Below, piece by piece: positions 10,960-21,533 of a DNA stretch of 64,000 nt. The position numbers and the translations under genes were made by a program. Positions within the stretch are counted from its first letter, which is position 1. Every line of letters starts with the position of its first letter. Below the pieces are notes generated by a model that made no database searches, had not been told where the DNA came from, and saw nothing but the letters and a program-made list of their open reading frames with translations. Source of the stretch: Melastoma dodecandrum (taxonomy: Eukaryota > Streptophyta > Magnoliopsida > Myrtales > Melastomataceae); the NCBI GenBank assembly GCA_029817715.1, contig JARUPY010000474.1:7936001-8000000 (forward strand), in the 5' to 3' direction.

Positions 10960-11880
10960 ATGGACTTTTCTATAGCAGATCTCCTTTTGTTAAAGACTTT
11001 ATAAGTTTGCTAGACAAAGAGTACCCAAGGAAGATACCATCGTTTGTCTTAGCTTGAAATTTTCCTATATTGTCCTTAGAATCAAGATAAAACATGGACT
11101 TCTAAAGGCATGAAAGTAGGAAATGTTTTGTTTCTTCCCCGTGTATAGTTGATAGGGTTTTTTCTCTAGTATGGATCTTAGTATAACGTTATTAGAGATG
11201 TAGCAGACTGTATTAACGACTTCTTCCCAAAGTTTCTATGGAGCATTGCTCTTACATATCATGGTTCTGGCCATATCTATAAGTGTTCAATTTTTCCGTT
11301 CTGCTACTCCATTCTATTGAGAAGTGTATGGTGCAGCGTAGTTGTGATCGATACCATGTTCATCACAGAAGGTAGCAAATTCATGGTTTTCAAACTCAGT
11401 ACCATGATATGTCTTAATAGCTTTTAAGAAGATCCATTTTCATTTTGCAATTTATTAGCGAGCTTTATGGAACTTTCAAAGCATCACTGTTATGGATAAG
11501 AAATTTAACCCATGTGTATCTAGAGTAGTCATCTACTGCAACTAGACAATATCTTCTACCATCAATATTTTGAACTCTAGTAGGACCGAATAGATCCTTA
11601 TTTAGAAGTTTCAAAGGTTCTATAGTAGAAACTTTATTCTTAGAAATGAAGATTTGGTTCTTTAAGTGAATATGCTTCACAGAAACTGTCTTACTCGAAT
11701 TTGATGTCTTTAACCAACTCTTTTCTAGCAAGCTTAGATAAGAAATTAAAGCTAGAATGTCCCAACCTTCTATGCCAAAGATGTCTCTCATTTTTGACAG
11801 ACATAAGGTAGCTTTCTGTAGCACAGAAGCTTTCCTGTGTCAAAGTATAGATGCTCTTTTTCCGATTTCCAATGAAGCAA
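10960..11880 (-). pseudogene. pol: Copia integrase remnant (copy 1)
   Basis: The catalytic core is recognised by 'DLFGPTRVQ' and 'LVAVDDYSRYTWVKFL' in the open stretch 11465-11824, including the first catalytic Asp. Further on, phrases equivalent to 'NGVAERKNRT' and 'YTP' appear in other frames around 11280-11340. The HHCC zinc region upstream is degraded ('GIEGWDIL' where the sister copy has 'RRLGHSNI'). Frameshifts prevent a full-length product. Confidence 0.75.
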
Positions 11881-11899
11881 ACTTCATTGTCTAGAATTC

Positions 11900-12170
11900 T
11901 TGAACGCTTATCATGATAAAAGGTTATTGTATATCCGTTGTCACAAAGCTGGCAATGCTCAGCAAATTATGTGTGAGTTCTGTAACTAACAGAACCTCGT
12001 CAATAACCATGGAGTCGGGACGTCCAATGTGTCCTATACCAATCACAGAGTCTTTGTTATTGCCATCAAACTTTACAAACCCTCCGTTCACAACAGCTTC
12101 TGTTTGAAAGCAAGTATGACTTTCAATTTGAGCTTCTGTGTGAGCAGCGAGGCACATTAATGCTTTTTCT
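11900..12170 (-). pseudogene. pol: Copia protease region lacking its active site (copy 1)
   Basis: The aspartic protease should carry a D-S-G triad. Here the reading goes straight from 'HTCFQTEAV' to 'VNGGFVKFDGN'. The sister copy has about 30 extra residues at this point, including 'SGCSRHMTG'. The reading frame stays open (11924-12268), so this is an in-frame deletion near 12083-12100 that removes the catalytic loop. Downstream phrases 'VIDEVLLVTEL' and 'HNLLSI' are normal for the family. Confidence 0.75.
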
Positions 12171-12536
12171 TCCTCATAATCAGAATCATCAAGATCTGCC
12201 AAAGCAGCTATTACTTTCTTGGACTTAGACGGTGTATAAGGTTTTTCCTTCTCTCTAAGTAAAGGCATTTTGTTCTGTAGTGCCCTTTCTTTTTACATTC
12301 AAAGCATATGATCAACTTAGGGTCAATTTGCTTATCACGATTTTGGCTTCTCTTATTGAAGCATTTCTTGGTGGCAAACCGCAGAAGGCGTATAGCTATC
12401 CTAGCGAGTTCGTCATCCGAATCAGCTTCCGTTTCATCATCAAAACCTTCTATGGGTTCTTCCGATGCTCTGATAGCTATTGTGGCCCTCTTTATGTCAG
12501 ATTGAGAGGTTCTGTCCCTCTCATATGAGATTGAGG
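12170..12536 (-). pseudogene. gag: Copia gag C-terminus with zinc knuckle (copy 1)
   Basis: Gag packages element RNA. The end of gag is readable from 'GSSISYE' through the acidic 'EADSDDELARIA' to the zinc knuckle 'CFECKKKGHYRTKC' (CX2CX4HX4C, intact cysteines and histidine, about 12270-12310). It lacks the UBN2-type N-terminal domain, cut off at 12536. The ORF that seems to extend to 12639 takes its first ~35 codons from the neighbouring LTR-like sequence, not from gag. Confidence 0.75.
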
Positions 12537-13400
12537 ACCCCAGCGGAGTCGACAAATCTGTCGCGGTTGTATCCCGTTTCCGGTTCCATTTAAAATGAAT
12601 ATCCTCCCTTGACAATAAGGCTTCGAATTTTGAAAACATATCGGAGTCGCTACTAACCTATTTTAAGATCAGGTTAGAAAAGAGATTACTAAATCGCATG
12701 CATCACAAAGAAAAGGAATGCATTTATCATGTGTTTCCGATGTCCAAATTCATTTGAGCTCGGTTTTAGAAAAAGAAATTGTTTGACATAAAACACTCGA
12801 GCTCAATAATGCTTAAAATATTTATTTGAGTCATTTTCTAGAAAATAATTCTTCTTGAAAATTGACTTTTCGGGAAAAACGCAAGTGACATAAATTGATT
12901 AACGCCCTTGACAATTTCTAAACCGAAAGGAACTCAAGGGAGCACGGGTGGAGGATGAGCGGGATTTGTACCATTTCCCGGCTCCCTCGTTGTACCTTCT
13001 GGTGTTGATGAGTGCGAAGCCATCTTCTGAGGGTCTTGATCTTCGAGAATCCAACAAATCCCTCAAATATAATCATTGTGCCTTGTTTGAGAGCGTCGAA
13101 CAGAGCGCGTGCCTTGGTTGTCTGCAAGGTACGCCCCTAGGATATTTTCGGTGTACGAAGAGGGCAAAAGATGATGAGGTTCAAGCAAAAATTTATCAAC
13201 GCCCCGACGATGAGGAGATTAAGATCGACTCATAGCGTGGCGCAGCTTTCTTCCTACTCATACCTCCCCGACGATGTTCCCTCATTCAGATGCGATTGGG
13301 TAATGAATCTGAGAACGTATTATCATTTGCTTCGACTTTCCTGTAATAGAGGGAGAGAAACGATAGACAAAGCGATTAAAGAAACCTCAAGCTAATGGAA
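12537..13400 (-). repeat. Probable LTR end with primer-binding-site-like motif, plus anonymous DNA
   Basis: Immediately next to the copia breakpoint, the minus strand reads 'GTCGACTCCGCTGGGGTCC' (12535-12553), which resembles the 'TGGCGACTCCGCTGGGGA' primer-binding site of Tat-lineage gypsy elements. A related 'GTAGCGACTCCG' lies at about 12651. The sequence to the right would then be the 5' LTR of a minus-strand gypsy element whose body has been replaced by the copia fragment. ORFs at 12918-13235 on both strands are not recognisable. No LTR start was found. Confidence 0.35.
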
Positions 13401-13408
13401 TGGGATGA

Positions 13409-14048
13409 TGTTACCTGATACGGATGACTCGAGAGGAGTAGAATGTGATTCAAACGAAAGTGAAATTGTCACCGCAAAAGGTCGAAAACACCTGGAATAA
13501 GACAAAACCAAAAAACGGACTCGGCTCGACAGGGAGTTAGACACTAACGCCTTTACTACCTTAGTGCTCGATTATCAGAAAACCGTCCGAATGTTCTTTA
13601 AAAAAACTCTTCTCTGCAGCCCCGTCCACATGTAGAACGTCACCCCTTCTTGATGTGGAACATGTGGAGGACGAGTTTTGGGCTGCCAAGGATCTTTCGA
13701 AGGGTGTTCTTTGGCAAAATTCGAAATGAGCGTAACTTTTACGTTTGGGCTTGGAATCGCTGTAATAATATGTTTCCGGAAGTGGAACGGCGGTTCTGAA
13801 TGAACCCATTGCGCCGAGCGCGATGGACTAAGTGGTCCAGGGCCAAATTCCACCGTTTGCAGCCCATTTTAGCCTTTTGTTTATTTTCAGTATTTTATAA
13901 TTAATTTTTTTATTAATTTCTTGTTTCGTTTAGGGTTCAGGACCTTTATATACGACCCCAAGACATTGTTTAAGGAGATTCAGACTTTTTATTCGATAAT
14001 AAACTCAATTTCTTTCATTAGAAGTACATTTGTCCTCTATGCGTTAGG
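13409..14048 (+). repeat. 5' LTR of a chromovirus-like gypsy element (start uncertain)
   Basis: The right end is fixed by the primer-binding site at 14049. A promoter-like 'ctttatatacgacc' lies at about 13946-13960, followed by a typical R/U5 stretch. The TGTTACC at 13409 is a possible LTR start, but I found no second copy of the LTR to confirm it. Confidence 0.5.
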
Positions 14049-14060
14049 TGGTATCAAAGC
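14049..14060 (+). other. Primer-binding site, initiator tRNA-Met type
   Basis: TGGTATCAAAGC differs by one base from the canonical TGGTATCAGAGC complementary to the 3' end of plant initiator tRNA-Met, and it is followed 24 bp later by the gag start codon. Confidence 0.75.
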
Positions 14061-14083
14061 GAAGGGTTTACCCTCGACGTAAC

Positions 14084-15064
14084 GATGGCTCACCAAACCG
14101 GTGCGAATGTTATCTCACTGACGGTGCAGGCGCTTACGGTACGCGTGACACAATCGGAGGAAGAGCGCGCCGCCATGGGACGCATAGGTCAGGGAGGTGA
14201 TGCCGAGAGAATTGCTTAAGGTCCTCAACACAACCAACAGGATACCTGGTCTAATGAGGATTACTCGTCAGATGAGAAGGACGTCCAGATCTATGGCGGA
14301 AGAAACCCAAACCCTAGAGGAAATCGACAAAATCGGCATGACGAATTTCGTTTGAAGCTGGATATTCCTCCTTGCAATGGGAATTTAGGCATCGAGGAGT
14401 TCTTAGATTGGGTGGGTAAAGTAGAGAGCTTTTTCGACTTCTCGGAGATTTCTAAGGATAAACAGATGAAATTGTTCGCGTACCGATTGAAGGGCGGAGC
14501 ATCATCGTGGTGGGAGTAGGTTCAGGCTCAACGACGGCGTTAGGAGAAACAACCAGTTTGACTTTGACCAAAGATGAGGAAAATGCTGGTGGTCAGATTT
14601 CTCCCTCCAGATTATGACCAGTTCTTATTCCATCCATACTAGACGTTGATACAAGGGCAAAATCTGTAGCCGATTATACTGCAAATTTCTTGAGGCTGTT
14701 GTCATGCAATAACTTGATGGATACCGAAGGACAACAGGTGGCGAGATTTCTTCACGGGTTGCGGCCGACGATCCGTGATAAAATTGGTTGTCAAGTCGTC
14801 ATAACCTCCGGTGGCACAGAGACTATGGCACTTCGTGCAGAATCAATGAAGGCTAGAAGTTACTATGGGAGGGAAGAGCCTCGTAGGGCAATGACTGAAT
14901 CACCCAGACCAAGCCCTCGACCAAGCCTGGGATATATGTTTGACACTGGGAAGAGAGGTATGATAGAAAAAGGGAAGGAGAAGGAGGGTACCTGCTTAAC
15001 CGGATTGAATTTGACGTCTGGGTTTGTTAGGAAACGCTCAGTCGAGTGGCTTCAGGTTTGTTAG
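14084..15064 (+). pseudogene. gag: Chromovirus-type gag, broken and 3'-truncated
   Basis: Gag forms the particle around element RNA. It starts at ATG 14084 ('MAHQTGAN'), 24 bp after the primer-binding site. The retrotransposon-gag domain is recognised by 'EFRLKLDIPPCNGNLGIEEF' (about 14340-14400), 'LDWVGKVESFFDF' and 'LFAYRLKGGASSWWE'. It has stops at about 14218 and 14518 and frameshifts near 14530-14690. The final open part (14690-15064) reads 'VARFLHGLRPTIRDKI', the gag C-terminal region, then loses similarity before any zinc knuckle. No pol follows, so the element is truncated near 15065. Confidence 0.75.
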
Positions 15065-16780
15065 TAAACGCGTTGCCGAATGGTGATGATGTGTTTAGAG
15101 AAACAATTAACTAATATGGATAACTGAGAGTGGTGAAATAAAAAGTACTTGGACGTACTGAAGAGGAACATACCTTAGCATGAGGGTCTGGATCTTGAAA
15201 TCTGGGGTTGTCTTGAGGTTGTTTGCGTCCCCCCATGTGCATCTCTTGTTTCAAGTGCTCACTACGGATGATATGAATGCAAGACGTTTTTTGTGCTTGT
15301 ACAATTTGTTTTTCGAAAAGAGGAACACTTATGCGATAGAGGGTAAAGAATGGTCTTCCTTGCATCTCTCAAGGCTCACTCAAAGGATCTTTTCATGCTA
15401 TCATAGTGGGAATTCCGATTCATTTGAAATGAATGTTGAAGTGCTAGTCGAAAGAGACTTTAATTTTTGTTATAATGAAGGCTTGGTGTAAGACCGTATT
15501 TTATAGCAGGCTTAATCTTTTAAGAAAGAAGGCAAGTCAAAAAATCTCATCGAAGAATACTCAAAATGCGAGAGCGTCACCTTTAAGTATGGTTCTCCCA
15601 AGGTGGATTTGCCCATTGACATACTACTCGAGGGAATGGGCATGATGGCATATGATGGTTGAAAGTGTGCTGAAGAATGACTTTCTCTTTCTTCCTCTAC
15701 AAGAAATGAGGCTTTTAAACTAGCCTGCCCAGATCTTTTGGTTTATTGGGGTCTAAGACTTTTGTCCATTTTTTTGATACTTTGCTTTTGGAACCGTCAT
15801 ATTTCGGCCCATATGTGTAATTTTGTTTTTTCTTTTGAACTTGGCTGAGTGGCTCTCTCTTTTTTTTGCCCCAGTCTCCTTTTCAATTTCTTATTCAGGA
15901 ATATTCAACAGACTCGGTTCTCTGAAATTGTTCATGGATGTACTGTAATGGTTGAAAGATGGTAGGGTATTATGTCGAATTGCGAGATCCATTAGGGATG
16001 TACTTCACACTCAAACTTGAGGAAGTGACGCATCTCCATCTGAGTCCTATTCGGAAGCCTAGACTACAGGAACTCCTTTTACCTCGATGTGAGGCAACTC
16101 TTTGACTTGAAGGGGGAATTGTGTTTAGAAAAATCTCCACTTTGGCTAGGAATGGCTAGCAATGGTAATGTGTCTGAGGATAAGAAAGAATTCTCGATGT
16201 CGTCCTAACTAGAGCATTTTCCGTCAAAGGGATTTCATTCCCACTCTAACGCTATCTTGTATTATTTCCTCGCAAGTGCTTTTACTCAAATCTCGAAAGG
16301 GTGTGTGTTTGGGGATAAGTTTGCCTTTCTATCTCTAACACACAAGTGTTCCGCTGGGGGAATTGTTTCAATTTTTTTTGAAGAAAATTTGTTGATTGAA
16401 AATGCATGACGATGAACATGACAAATGTTTTATAACACGATGATTTTACCTGTGATGTTCGCTTTGACTTCATGCCTAGTCGGGAATGAGAAGGTTATTG
16501 TCAAGTTCAATGTGAGAAGTTTTAATCTTGGAATAATACTTTCCTTTACCGGTTACCTAATGACATTTAATGGTTGCCCCGGTAAAAGCATCTGCATAGA
16601 AAGGTAGCGTTGATTAAATCCTGATTCGTATGAAATTTGAACTGGAACGATACTTCCTTCACTGGTTACCTAACTACACTTGATTGTTGGCCCAACTGTT
16701 TATTTGACATGTTTGGAGCTCGTAAGTTGAGTCCTTTTTCTTGATTTTCCAGAGCTTAGTGATCGTGAATGTGCGAATTT
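15065..16780. other. Unassigned DNA between chromovirus gag and Tat pol
   Basis: No domain could be recognised. At 16108-16122 the plus strand has 'gaagggggaattgtg', which looks like a polypurine tract directly followed by a TG LTR start (TGTTTAGAAAAATC), but no partner LTR was found. ORFs of 60-100 codons here carry no family signature. The part near 16780 is probably the 3' untranslated region of the minus-strand gypsy element that follows. Confidence 0.3.
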
Positions 16781-16789
16781 TATTTTCAA

Positions 16790-17910
16790 GCATAATAGCG
16801 TCGAAGCGAGTCAGCGTTGACTGGTTGGGGTAGAATGGCCCCGTCCATCTTCATTAGGACGAGAGCGCCTCTAGAGAAAGCTTGCTTGACCACATACGGA
16901 CCGTCGTAGTTGGGGTTGAACTTCCCTCGAGGGTCTTTGACATTCGGCAGAATTCACTTTAGAACCATATCACCAGACTGGTATGTTACCGGCGTGACCT
17001 TTTTATTGAAAGCTCGGGATATGTGATCTTGATAACATTGCATATGATGTGCGGCGGTGAGTCGCTTTTCATCCATGAGATCTACGTTAGCTAGACGATG
17101 TTGCACATAATCGTCTTCAGTCATGTTTGCCACCTATACTACCCTAAGAGACGGGAGCTGAACCTCGATTGGTAGAACTGCTTGTGCTACATAGACAAGT
17201 CCGAAAGGAGTTGCCCTAGTTGAAGTGCGTGTTATTGTCCGATAAGCAATTAGCGCATATGGGAGTTTTTCGTGCCAATCAGGGTATGCACCGCCATCTT
17301 TCGGATAATATTCTTTATATTTTTATTCACAGCTTCTACAACATCGTTCATTTGTGGTCGGTATGGCGAGGAGTTGAGACGCTTGATTCGAAATGCTTCA
17401 CACAATGAATCAATAATCTTGTTGTTGAAATTAGTGCCGTAATCAGTCTCGAGCAGTTCGGGTGCTCCATAGCGAGCAATTATATTGATACGGACGAATC
17501 GAGCCACGTTTTTTTCTATAACTTCTTTGAAGGACTAGGCTTCTATCCGTTTGGTGAAGTAATCAATGGAGACAAGGATAAATGGATGACCGTTTGAAGC
17601 TTTCAAATTTATTGGGCTTATGACATATGTCCCCCATATTGTGAAAGGCCTGGGTTCGAATAACGGGTACAATCTGGTTGGAGGCACGTGGACTTTATCA
17701 CTGTAGATCTGGCATTTGTGGCATCAACGTACATACGAAATGGAATCCCCTTCGGTTGTCAGCCAGTAACACCCTTATCGCATGATCTTCTGTGCTAGAG
17801 CATATTCGTTCATATGCGGTTTGCATACGCCTTCGTGGATTTCAGTAATAAGTTCTTGTGCTTCGTGTGCAGCAACACAGGTGATGGCAGCACAACTCAC
17901 ATTATGAGAG
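16790..17910 (-). pseudogene. pol: Tat-type integrase with lost first catalytic Asp
   Basis: Integrase zinc region is seen as 'ITEIHEGVCKPHM' and 'CHKCQIYS' (about 17860-17690). The core reads 'IWGTYVISPI' where the family has 'WG.DVIG.I', so the first catalytic Asp is Tyr (codon 17625-17627). The second Asp ('LLETDYGTNF') and the Glu ('VVEAVNKNIKNI') are present in the open stretch 17507-17250. The C-terminal GPY module 'GKFNPNYDGPYVVKQAFS' reads at about 16930-16860 and the end is near 16790. Confidence 0.75.
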
Positions 17911-17918
17911 ATGACGAT

Positions 17919-18390
17919 TTATAGGGGCTTGATATTCATCTGCCCGACGAGTGGGATCATTGAAGCCAAGGTGGCCCGTGCATTTACGAAACGATCCTTC
18001 GTTCGACGTAAGAAGTTGAACTCAATGTCCCGGAAACATTTGATGGCATCTTGAAGGTAATCATGATATGGATGGAGTTTTACATCGGGGGTCCGCCATG
18101 CCGCATTTGTTTGAGCCATAATGAGTGCTGAGTCTCCGAAAACATCGATGTCCTGCACAAGCTGGTCTAGAGCATGTTGAAGGCCGGGGATACAGGCTTC
18201 ATATTCTGCAATGTTACAACCTTCGAAGCGACCAGATAATACTCACCAATAGGAGATATCACAACAGCTCCAATACCTGACCCACTGAGATTGACTGCTC
18301 CATCAAAGTACATAGTCCATCGTTGATCATCGTTGGCAACTAGAATGTTCTCGTCTGGTAACTCGACATCCAAAGGAGACACATTCGGTC
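17919..18390 (-). pseudogene. pol: Archaeal-type second RNase H (Tat lineage)
   Basis: The 'WTMYFDGAVNLSGSGIGAV' phrase at about 18260-18320 carries the first catalytic Asp of the extra RNase H that defines the Tat lineage. The next conserved piece ('VFGDSALIMAQTNAAWRTPD', 18158-18090) carries the 'GDS' Asp. Between them the frame shifts and the Asn-Asn-x-Ala-Glu-Tyr region is lost from the open frame. It ends at 17919. Confidence 0.75.
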
Positions 18391-18437
18391 CTGGGTAGTC
18401 GGCAATATAGTCTGCGATACTTTATCCCTTGACAAAC

Positions 18438-19000
18438 TTAGTGCAACATATCGTGTGTCGAACTCAGCAAGTTGTAGTTGCCATTTGCAGATAGTCCTAT
18501 TAGCGTAGGCTGGCTGAATAGATGTTTTAAGGGATCATTTTCCGACACTAGAAGAATCTCGTAGTGAAGGGTGTATTGCTTAATCGATGAAGTACCCAAA
18601 CTAATGCACAACATGTTCATTCCAAAATCGCGTAACGGGCCTCACTGGGTGTGAACTTCTTAATCGGGTAATATATAGCGTGTTCTTTGCCACCGTCCGG
18701 TTGTTGTGCCAAAAGAGCTCCTAGTGATTCGTCCTGAACAGTAAGGTAGAGTGCCAAGGGAGGCCCCGGTGTTCGCGGGAGCATTACCGAAGGGTTCGAC
18801 AGGTATTGCTTGATTTGTTCAAAGGCGGCTTGGTACTCGGTGTTCCACTCAATTGAGGTATCTTTCTTTAGGAGCTTGAATGTGGGTTTGCAAGTTTCTG
18901 ACAAATTTGAGATAAAACGACCTATATAATTGAGCCGACCCACAAAACCTTTGACCTCCTTAGCGGTCTTAGGTGGTGGTAAATTTTGAATGGCCTCCAC
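18438..19000 (-). pseudogene. pol: Tat-type RT thumb and RNase H
   Basis: The open stretch 19000-18617 reads 'KEVKGFVGRLNYIGRFISNL' (RT thumb), then 'FEQIKQYLSNPSVM' and 'KEHAIYYPIKKFTPSEARY', the first (Ty3-type) RNase H. It runs over into 18620-18438 with a frameshift. The 'YYPIKK' reading, where the family has 'YYLSKK', shows substitution as well as frame loss. The product would remove RNA from the RNA-DNA hybrid during reverse transcription. Confidence 0.75.
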
Positions 19001-19109
19001 TTTGGCTGGATCAACTTCGCACCGCGGTTGCTAAGGACAGAACAAAGAAGTTTTCCTGATATTGCCCAAAATACGCATTTTGCAGGGTTCAATCATAGCA
19101 TGAATTTTC

Positions 19110-19964
19110 TTAATCGCTCGAATAATTTTTGTAAAACGTTGGCATGATCTTCCCCACGTGCGACTTAGTAATCATGTCATCCACGTATACCTCAATTTCT
19201 TTGTGCATCATATCGTGGAATAGTGCTACCATGGCTCGTTGATAAGTTGCCCCAACGTTCTTCAAACCAAACGACATTACTCGATAGCAAAATGTTTCCC
19301 AAAGGGCAGTAAATGACGTCTTTTCCTTATCTTCCTCCGCCATCCGAATCTAATTATAGCCCGAAAAGCCATCCATGAAAGAGAAGCGATTGAATCCCGT
19401 AGTGTTGTCTACCAAAACATCGATGTGTGGTAAGGGAAAGTCTTCTTTAGGGCTAGCCTTGTTCAGGTCAGGATAGTGGACGCAAACGCGTACTTTGCCA
19501 GTTTTCTTCATAACCAGTACAATATTTGCAACCCACTGAGGGTAACGAGCGACCTCGATGAAGCTCACCTTTAATAATTTGTCCACTTCTTCCTTGATGG
19601 CGAGTACGAGTCCAGGCTTGTATCGGCGTTGCTTCTGTTTCTTGGGAAGTATTGACGGGTCTGTAGGAATGTGCTGCTGCACGATGTCTATGTCGAGCCC
19701 AGACATGTCTACATAACTCCATGCGAATACCTCCAAATACTCACGCATGAGGGAAGTGAGAAGGTCGGCTTCATTTTGAGGAAGGTCGGAGCCTATGGAT
19801 AATTCTTTCGGCTCCTCAGGTGTCCCTATGTTGATGATAATTGGTTCATGCACAGTTACTCCTTTGGGTTCTTCGTGACGTCGAAGTTCCTGCTCGAGGC
19901 CGTAGTAATGATTGAGTGACTCTGGGTTTTCGTCCGTCTCTGAAGCGCCATCCCTGCAAGGCAA
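19110..19964 (-). pseudogene. pol: Tat-type reverse transcriptase, two frames
   Basis: RT makes element cDNA. The reading 19964-19350 covers the pre-RT linker and fingers/palm, ending in 'RFSFMDGFSGYN'. It then meets a stop and continues in 19343-19110 with 'LWETFCYRVMSFGLKNVGAT' and the catalytic box 'YVDDMI', where both aspartates are intact. A substitution of the usual 'VCVDYRDLN' to 'VCVHYPDLN' is visible in the palm. At 19965-19975 a 'TTGCCTTGCAG' pyrimidine tract and AG precede the long open frame, which could be the 3' splice site of the intron known from Ogre elements between protease and RT, though this is weak. Confidence 0.8.
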
Positions 19965-20139
19965 AATGATGTTTTGTGAGGTACATGAAAAAAACTTAAC
20001 GAGGCAAGAAGATGAAATGAGAGGGCGTCAGGCATCAGTGAGCACGAAACAGCTCTTAACTGCCCCGAGAGAATGCTCATTTTCGTCATATGCCTAACGT
20101 TGTCACCCTCATACTCCAATACAACAACTTCTAATGTAC

Positions 20140-21457
20140 CGTGTTATTACATGCTTGGACCTCCTTGCTAGTCCACGATAAGAATATAGCAAGGTGAATC
20201 GACTTAAATGAACACGTGTTCGGGTAAACAAGACTTTTCATTCCGGCGACATCTTCACCTACACAACAACCCGATGCGATTTCCGCAGGACTTTTTACAG
20301 TAACCCGCTGCGACTTCCTTTGTGCGATCCCTCGAGTTAGGGACTAAGCAGACACAAAACCACTGCCCAAGGTTCTTCTACACGGTCCCTCAAGACAATG
20401 GCTAAGCAGGCACAAAACCCCTGCCCAAGGTTATCTTACACAAACAGAATGTTACGCTACAAAAGCTGGTCAATCCCTCACCTTCTGTGCTCTTAGGGTA
20501 TCTGCCCTAATCTCCGACCCATTGCACCTTGGACACGCCAGCAACCTGCCGCATACCTCCACCAACATCTCCTGCCGCACACCTCCACCAACGTAGCCCC
20601 CAGGTCACCCTTCTAGAAGACTTCACCAACGATGCAGCTTTTTGTAGCTCACGTCCCTTGTGCGTAACTAACAAGACTCAAACGAACAAATTAAAAAAGC
20701 TCACAACACACTCTCACGTCTGTCTGATGTATTCTACACTTTTTTACAATACAACTGAATCCCTATTTATACGCATTTACAAAAAGCTAAGCATAGAAAC
20801 TAGAAATGACTAATATAGCTTCTACACTTAAACGGAAAATGAATAAATCATTGATATTAATTCTATTAATAAGCAAATGATGTCTTCCATTGGTAAGTAT
20901 CCATTGGGGATGAGATTTGATTAAGAATAATCGATTTAATCAAATTCCCATGGATAAATGTTGCAAAAAGTTGTTGATTACGAATGACCTTTTAAGAGTG
21001 GAAATGATTAAAATTAATTTTCCCTAGTTATTTTATCAGATTCAGGATGTTTATTTCGATGAATATGGACAAATGCCACATTTTTGTTATTCAGTAGATG
21101 CCCCAAAGCCATCTACTATGTCGTTGTCCGTAGATGGCTTTAGGGCAGACGGAAGAGAATGGCAAGAAGCCATCTCACAAGTCTCCACCCATTGACTACC
21201 GAGTACAAGGCTTGCTTGGCGCGGGACAATTGATGACTGGGTGGATGTACGCTGTGTCGTGACCCTGCCAATTTTGTAAACTTTGGTTGACAAAAAAGGG
21301 AGTGGTAGTTGTTTAATACATCTCCGGCAGTATACCTTGGTTATTGTAAGCGGCATGGTATTAATTTTTTAAATACATTTCGGGCAGTATACAGTAAATG
21401 ACATATATATCATATGTCACATTTCAAGCAGTTACATTTTACGATACTATTCTAACA
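20140..21457 (-). repeat. Decayed SIRE-type copia LTR
   Basis: It aligns by eye with the copia LTR at 24455-26626. Shared blocks in the same order are 'tccctcaccttctgt' (20472 and 25609), 'ttcaccaacgat' (20628 and 25741), a reverse-strand TATA ('ctatttata' near 20762; 'cctatataaa' near 25910), and 'ttcccatg.ata' (20945 and 26090). Two 'cc(c)tgcccaaggtt' repeats at 20360-20440 correspond to the 33-bp array of the other LTR. The right end 'ttctaaca' at 21457 is a plausible terminus. I could not fix the left end. Confidence 0.6.
21100..21146. repeat. 17-bp inverted repeat (hairpin)
   Basis: Arms 21100-21116 and 21130-21146 pair at 16 of 17 positions around a 13-nt loop. Arm sequence is 'gccccaaagccatctac'. 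It lies inside the decayed copia LTR. Confidence 0.8.
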
Positions 21458-21528
21458 AATGAAATAACAACTCATTCGTGAAGGAAACTGTAAATTTTGG
21501 TATTTACGAATTGCTTTTTTTACGTAAC

Positions 21529-21533
21529 ATTAG
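21529..21533. repeat. Target-site duplication ATTAG (left, element A)
   Basis: ATTAG directly precedes the 5' LTR; the same 5 bp follow the 3' LTR at 40521-40525. Confidence 0.9.

Larger units (their letters stand above)
10590..12536 (-). mobile_element. SIRE-type Ty1/copia fragment, copy 1 (both ends truncated)
   Basis: Read on the minus strand from 12536 down, it has the end of gag with its zinc knuckle, protease, integrase and the acidic linker leading into RT. It stops near 10590 just where RT should begin. The right end stops within gag: homology with the sister copy at about 32.2 kb ends at 12536. No LTR of its own is attached. The sister copy nested in element A (24455-32600) is clearly the same family, which helps locate the lesions. 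Confidence 0.85.
16790..19970 (-). mobile_element. Tat/Ogre-like Ty3/gypsy pol region (decayed)
   Basis: Minus-strand pol domains in the order RT, RNase H, archaeal-type second RNase H, integrase. The phrases 'MSGLDIDIVQQHIPTDP' and 'LNKASPKEDFPLPHIDVLV', and the dual RNase H ('WTMYFDGAVNLSGSGIGAV'), identify the Tat lineage, of the type found in Ogre-related elements. No LTR or gag is attached. The right edge near 19970-20120 meets copia-LTR-like DNA. Confidence 0.8.

Noticed and set aside
12537..12639. Extension of copia gag to 12639
   Set aside because: Similarity with the sister copy stops at 12536, and the added codons come from LTR-like DNA with a primer-binding-site motif.
20877..21462. 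AATGA at 20877-20881 and 21458-21462 around a TG...CA segment
   Set aside because: Similarity to the copia LTR at 25.9-26.2 kb continues across the left point, so it is not an insertion edge. Another AATGA-TG occurs by chance at 19965. Five-base matches are weak without supporting ends.
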